A DNA stretch of 64,000 nt. Source: Cryobacterium sp. PAMC25264. GTDB lineage: Bacteria; Actinomycetota; Actinomycetes; Actinomycetales; Microbacteriaceae. Shown here one piece after another: positions 60,836-64,000 of this stretch. Every line of letters starts with the position of its first letter. Positions within the stretch are counted from its first letter, which is position 1. Below the pieces are notes generated by a model that ran no database searches, had not been told where the DNA came from, and was given only the letters and a program-made list of their open reading frames with translations. Where the stretch lies: NCBI RefSeq assembly GCF_019443325.1, contig NZ_CP080383.1, positions 682,001 through 746,000 of the forward strand, in the 5' to 3' direction. The translations under genes were made by a program, and so were the position numbers.

Positions 60836-61597
60836 TCAGCGTGCGAGGTAACCGCCGTCGACGGGCAGGGTGTGCCCGGTGATCCACTTGGCTTCGTTCG
60901 ACGCCAGGAACAGCACCGCGTCGGCGACGTCGTCGGGAGTGGGCATGCCCGGGATCGGGTTGAAGTTCTCCATCAGCTCGCGCATGGCGGTCGGGTCGTC
61001 GGCGCTGTCGATGAAGTGCTCCACGAGCGGGGTGCGCACCGCGGTGGGGGCGACGGCGTTGATACGGATGTTGTCCTTGGCGTACTCCACGGCGGCCGAG
61101 CGGGTGAGGTTCACCAGCCCGCCCTTGGTGAAGGAGTACGGCGAGATGTTCTCCTGCGCGGCGAGGCCGACGGTGGAGGCGGTGCTCACGACGTTGCCGC
61201 CGCCGGAGGCCAGGAGTGCGGTGATGCCGTACTTGAGCACGAAGAAGGCGCCGTCACCGTTGATGCGGGAGACGAGGTCCCAGTTCTTCACGTCCATCTC
61301 GTGCAGGCGCTGCTGCTTGCCGTCGATGCCGGCGTTGTTGAAGATGACGTTGACCTTGCCGAGCTTGTCCATGGCCGTCTCGAACGCGGCCTCGACCTGT
61401 TCAGGCTTGGACACGTCGACGGTGATGGCGATCGCGCCGGGGAATTCGGCGGCGGCCGTCTCGGCGGCCTCGGTGTTCAGGTCGGCGATGGCGATCGTGG
61501 CGCCCTCTGCCGCGAACCGGCGAGCCGCGGCCAAACCGAGTCCGGAGGCTCCTCCGGTGATGAAGACGACCTGGTCCTGGAATCTGCGGGAGTTCAT
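60836..61597 (-). CDS. Short-chain dehydrogenase/reductase (SDR)
   Basis: A 253-residue classical SDR. TGGASGLG is the NAD(P) loop (about residues 14-21), ADLNTEAAE suggests NAD, NNAG follows, and STASTVG with YSFTKGG is the catalytic Ser-Tyr-Lys set. ATG 61597 gives the family N-terminus RFQDQVVFITGG; the GTG two codons earlier is an alternative. It is the only gene between the hairpin at 60731 and the divergent amino acid permease. Substrate unknown. Confidence 0.9.
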   Translation of the reverse strand: MNSRRFQDQVVFITGGASGLGLAAARRFAAEGATIAIADLNTEAAETAAAEFPGAIAITVDVSKPEQVEAAFETAMDKLGKVNVIFNNAGIDGKQQRLHEMDVKNWDLVSRINGDGAFFVLKYGITALLASGGGNVVSTASTVGLAAQENISPYSFTKGGLVNLTRSAAVEYAKDNIRINAVAPTAVRTPLVEHFIDSADDPTAMRELMENFNPIPGMPTPDDVADAVLFLASNEAKWITGHTLPVDGGYLAR

Positions 61598-61787
61598 ATG
61601 CACGCTTTCTGTGTTCTGATCCGGTGGGGATACACGAAAGCAAACACGGTTCCCAGCGGGGCGAATTCCCTGTTCGGGGGGTTTATCACGCACCTCACAG
61701 GAAGGGCCGGTAGGTCGGGAGGGACCGTCGGGCTGCCGCTGACTGCCCGCCACCCATAAACTTGAGCTTTACACGATCGGATACACC

Positions 61788-63326
61788 ATGAGTCTCTGGC
61801 GCACCAAGAGCATCGAATCGTCGATGGCTGATTCCCTGGAGAAGGGGCACAGTCTCAAACGCACCCTCGGCACGTGGGACCTGATGGTCATGGGAGTGGC
61901 CGTCGCCGTCGGCGCCGGCATCTTCTCGGTGGGCGCCAAGGCCGCCGGCAGCTACGCCGGCCCGTCGGTCACCCTCGCCTTCGTGCTCGCCGCCGTCACC
62001 TGTGCCCTGGCGATCATGTGTTACGCCGAGTTCGCCTCCGCGGTGCCCGTGGCCGGCTCCGCGTACACGTTCACCTACGCCACGCTGGGCGAGCTGCTCG
62101 CCTGGATCATCGGCTGGGACCTGATCCTCGAGATGCTCACCGCCGCCGCCGTGATCGCGAAGTACTGGGGCATCTACCTCAGCAACGTGTTCGCGCTGTG
62201 GAACTGGGATATCCCGTCTACGATCGACGTGCTCGGGCTGCAGGTGAGCTGGGGTGCGTTCGTGATCGTGGCGATCTTCACCACCCTGCTGGTGCTGGGC
62301 ACCCAGCTCTCCGCCCGGGTCGCCAGCGTGTTCACCATCGTCAAGGTGGCGATCGTGCTCTTCGTGATCGTCGTGGGCGCGTTCTTCATCAACCCGGCCA
62401 ACTACTCCCCGTTCATCCCCGAGTCCGTGCCCACCACGGATGGTGTGGGAAGCGACGTGTGGACCCAGTCGCTGTTCTCCTTCATGACCGGTGCCGCCCC
62501 CGCCCAGTACGGCATTTTCGGCCTGCTCGCCGGTGCCTCGCTGGTGTTCTTCGCGTTCATCGGCTTCGACGTGGTGGCCACGAGCGCCGAAGAGGTCAAG
62601 AATCCGCAGAAGACCCTGCCGCGCGGCATCTTCGCGGGCCTGGCCATCGTCACGGTGCTCTACGTGGGTGTCAGCCTGGTGCTCACCGGCATGGTGCCGT
62701 ACACCGTTCTCGCGGACGCGAAGGACGCCTCCCTGGCCACGGCGTTCATCGCCGTCGGCGCCGGCTGGGCCGCCCAGGTGATCTCCATCGGCATCCTGGC
62801 CGGCCTCACCACCGTGATCATGGTGCTGCTGCTCGGGCTCTCCCGGGTGCTCTTCGCCATGAGCCGCGACGGCCTGCTGCCGCGCTGGCTCAGCGTCACC
62901 TCGGAGAAGCGCCGCACGCCGGTACGCATCCAGATCATCACCGGCGCCGCCGTCGCTCTCATCGCGGGGCTCACCGACGTGGGTGTACTCGAAGAGATGA
63001 TCAACATCGGCACGCTCTCGGCCTTCGTGCTCGTGAGCATCGCCGTCGTGGTGCTGCGCAAGAAGCGCCCCGACCTCAAGCGCTCGTTCAAGGTGCCGCT
63101 GTCGCCGTACCTGCCGATCCTCTCGGCCGCGCTCTGCCTCTGGCTGATGCTCAACCTCACCACGCTCACCTGGGTGCGGTTCCTGGTCTGGCTGGTACTC
63201 GGGTTCATCGTGTATTTCGCCTACGGCCGTCGCCACTCGCTCGTGGGCATCAACGCCAAGCTTCTCGTCGACGCCACCCGGCGCGAGGAGATCGAACGCG
63301 AAGAGCGCGCCATCCGCGGCGAGTAA
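61788..63326 (+). CDS. APC-family cationic amino acid permease
   Basis: A 512-residue amino acid-polyamine-organocation transporter with twelve or more spans, of the CAT/YfnA type. The N-terminal MGVAVAVGAGIFSVGAKAAGSYAGP is the unwound TM1 substrate motif; AEFASAVPVAGSAYTFTYATLGE is the TM3 block and FFAFIGFDVVATSAEEVKNPQKTLP the TM6-7 block. It ends with a charged cytoplasmic tail (RREEIEREERAIRGE). It has its own unit, bounded by SDR divergent and the hairpin at 63341-63390. Confidence 0.92.
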   Translation: MSLWRTKSIESSMADSLEKGHSLKRTLGTWDLMVMGVAVAVGAGIFSVGAKAAGSYAGPSVTLAFVLAAVTCALAIMCYAEFASAVPVAGSAYTFTYATLGELLAWIIGWDLILEMLTAAAVIAKYWGIYLSNVFALWNWDIPSTIDVLGLQVSWGAFVIVAIFTTLLVLGTQLSARVASVFTIVKVAIVLFVIVVGAFFINPANYSPFIPESVPTTDGVGSDVWTQSLFSFMTGAAPAQYGIFGLLAGASLVFFAFIGFDVVATSAEEVKNPQKTLPRGIFAGLAIVTVLYVGVSLVLTGMVPYTVLADAKDASLATAFIAVGAGWAAQVISIGILAGLTTVIMVLLLGLSRVLFAMSRDGLLPRWLSVTSEKRRTPVRIQIITGAAVALIAGLTDVGVLEEMINIGTLSAFVLVSIAVVVLRKKRPDLKRSFKVPLSPYLPILSAALCLWLMLNLTTLTWVRFLVWLVLGFIVYFAYGRRHSLVGINAKLLVDATRREEIEREERAIRGE

Positions 63327-63340
63327 CCCCGCAACTGCTC

Positions 63341-63390
63341 CCGCAACGGACGAATGCACCCGGCACGCCGGGTGCATTCGTCCGTTGCGG
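63341..63390. terminator. Near-perfect 24-base-arm palindrome between convergent genes
   Basis: The 24-base arms (starting CCGCAACGGACGAATGCACC) are exact complements separated by two bases. It lies between the amino acid permease stop and the stop of the GH13 gene, so it can end transcription from both sides. Confidence 0.8.
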
Positions 63391-63418
63391 GGCCAGATGC
63401 CTTCGCGGATGCCGGCGG

Positions 63419-64000
63419 CTAGAGCCGGTAGAGCCGGGCCTCCCAGGGGCGGAGAGCCGCTGCGCCGTCGCCGGTGTAGTTGCCGAGCAGAAGCTCAGCG
63501 CCCGAGATGTCGTCGGGCACCCACTCGCCCTGCAGGGTGAGCGGGGTGTCCGACGCGTTCGCGAGCACCAGGAGCACCTCGTTGTCGAGGGTGCGGGTGA
63601 ACGCGTACAACTGCTCGTGCTCGGGTTCGAGCAGCTCGAAGGCGCCCAACGCCACCACCGGGTCGTCGTGCCGCAGCGCGATTAGCCGCTGGTAGAAGGC
63701 GAACACGCTCTTCTCTGCTGCGCGGTCGGCCGCGACATTGATCTCGTTGTAGTTGGGGTTCGCGGCGATCCAGGGCGTGCCGGTCGTGAAACCGGCGTGG
63801 GCGGACGCATCCCACTGCATGGGCGTGCGTGCGTTGTCGCGGCCCATCGCGTGCACCCCGGCAAGCACGCTCGCCGGGGACTGGTCGAACTGCTCCACGG
63901 CCTCGCGGTAGTGGTTGAGCGACTCGATGTCGCGGTAGTCCTCGATGTCCTCGAATCGAACGTTGGTCATGCCGATCTCCTCGCCCTGGTAGATGTAGGG
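63419..64000 (-). CDS. GH13 alpha-glucosidase (oligo-1,6-glucosidase type), C-terminal part
   Basis: The frame is open to the right edge, so only about 193 C-terminal residues are present. The segment PYIYQGEEIGM, then RDIESLNHYREAV and GRDNARTPMQWDASAHAGF, is the family's conserved approach to domain C; it hydrolyses terminal glucosides of malto- or isomalto-oligosaccharides in the cytoplasm. The catalytic residues lie outside the window. The C-terminal beta domain (NEVLLVLANASDTPLTL) is complete. Confidence 0.9.
   Translation of the reverse strand, partial: PYIYQGEEIGMTNVRFEDIEDYRDIESLNHYREAVEQFDQSPASVLAGVHAMGRDNARTPMQWDASAHAGFTTGTPWIAANPNYNEINVAADRAAEKSVFAFYQRLIALRHDDPVVALGAFELLEPEHEQLYAFTRTLDNEVLLVLANASDTPLTLQGEWVPDDISGAELLLGNYTGDGAAALRPWEARLYRL

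Noticed and set aside
61695..63377. Long minus-strand open frame opposite the amino acid permease
   Set aside because: His/Asp/Glu-rich shadow typical of antisense to membrane proteins.

Overview
The window is a very GC-rich actinobacterial chromosome segment with GTG/ATG starts, densely packed genes and short gaps. Protein character (LAATG sortase-E-type anchor, a helicase ending in the nuclease domain named after Microbacterium testaceum MTES_1575, Microbacteriaceae-style 'GGTCGAGCCTGTCGA' intergenic repeats) points to the Microbacteriaceae, perhaps a Cryobacterium relative; the genus is inferred, not proven. No phage, plasmid, transposase, rRNA, tRNA or CRISPR was seen.

Layout. 1-9 kb: end of a PiT phosphate transporter, a palindrome/minisatellite intergenic region, a uracil permease, a carboxylesterase, a purine permease, aspartate ammonia-lyase and an alpha/beta hydrolase. 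9-20 kb: glycosyltransferase, FAH-family enzyme, Ada-AlkA DNA repair fusion, PrsW protease, FKBP, a small conserved protein, an FMN split-barrel protein, an LAATG-anchored surface protein with an in-frame TGA near its 5' end, an emfourin/protealysin-like inhibitor-protease pair, an SDR and a luciferase-like monooxygenase. 20-33 kb: a full nitrate assimilation block (HemD-like regulator, SUMT, NirB on the minus strand; divergent NirD, CbiX, NarK, NasA, NasB on the plus strand). Siroheme made by SUMT and CbiX feeds NirBD; NarK imports nitrate; NasA/NasB reduce it. 33-40 kb: a molybdenum block (FdhF/YdeP-like oxidoreductase, DUF6457-like protein, MoeA, MobA) beside a formaldehyde dehydrogenase. 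40-48 kb: AI-2E-type exporter, Na+/H+ antiporter, an aldolase-HAD phosphatase-DhaL-DhaK operon and a DinB-like protein. 48-54 kb: one 1838-residue DUF4011 helicase-nuclease, then rpsO. 54-60 kb: an autoregulated membrane protein/HTH pair and a redox module (Ser/Thr-rich membrane protein, ApbE, ferric-reductase-like membrane protein, NuoF-like protein, ferredoxin). 59-64 kb: fructosamine kinase, DJ-1/PfpI protein, SDR, amino acid permease and the end of a GH13 glucosidase.

Three signals run through the whole window. First, thirteen genes start exactly six bases after a (T/C)ANNNT-type -10 box (one, fkbP, has TTGGAT), the geometry of leaderless transcripts. Second, narK, nasA, nasB (twice), apbE and perhaps moeA each change reading frame by the equivalent of one missing base, so these genes are either decaying or the assembly carries single-base deletions. 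Third, several families of short intergenic palindromes recur, the clearest being a roughly 60-base element with CGCGAACTGTGAG arms present at least four times.

The best candidates for under-described biology are the stand-alone DUF4011 helicase-nuclease, the ApbE redox module that lacks a visible FMN-binding acceptor domain, the emfourin-protease cassette, the CGCGAACTGTGAG palindrome family, and the tandem 7-3-7 operators in front of the HTH pair.
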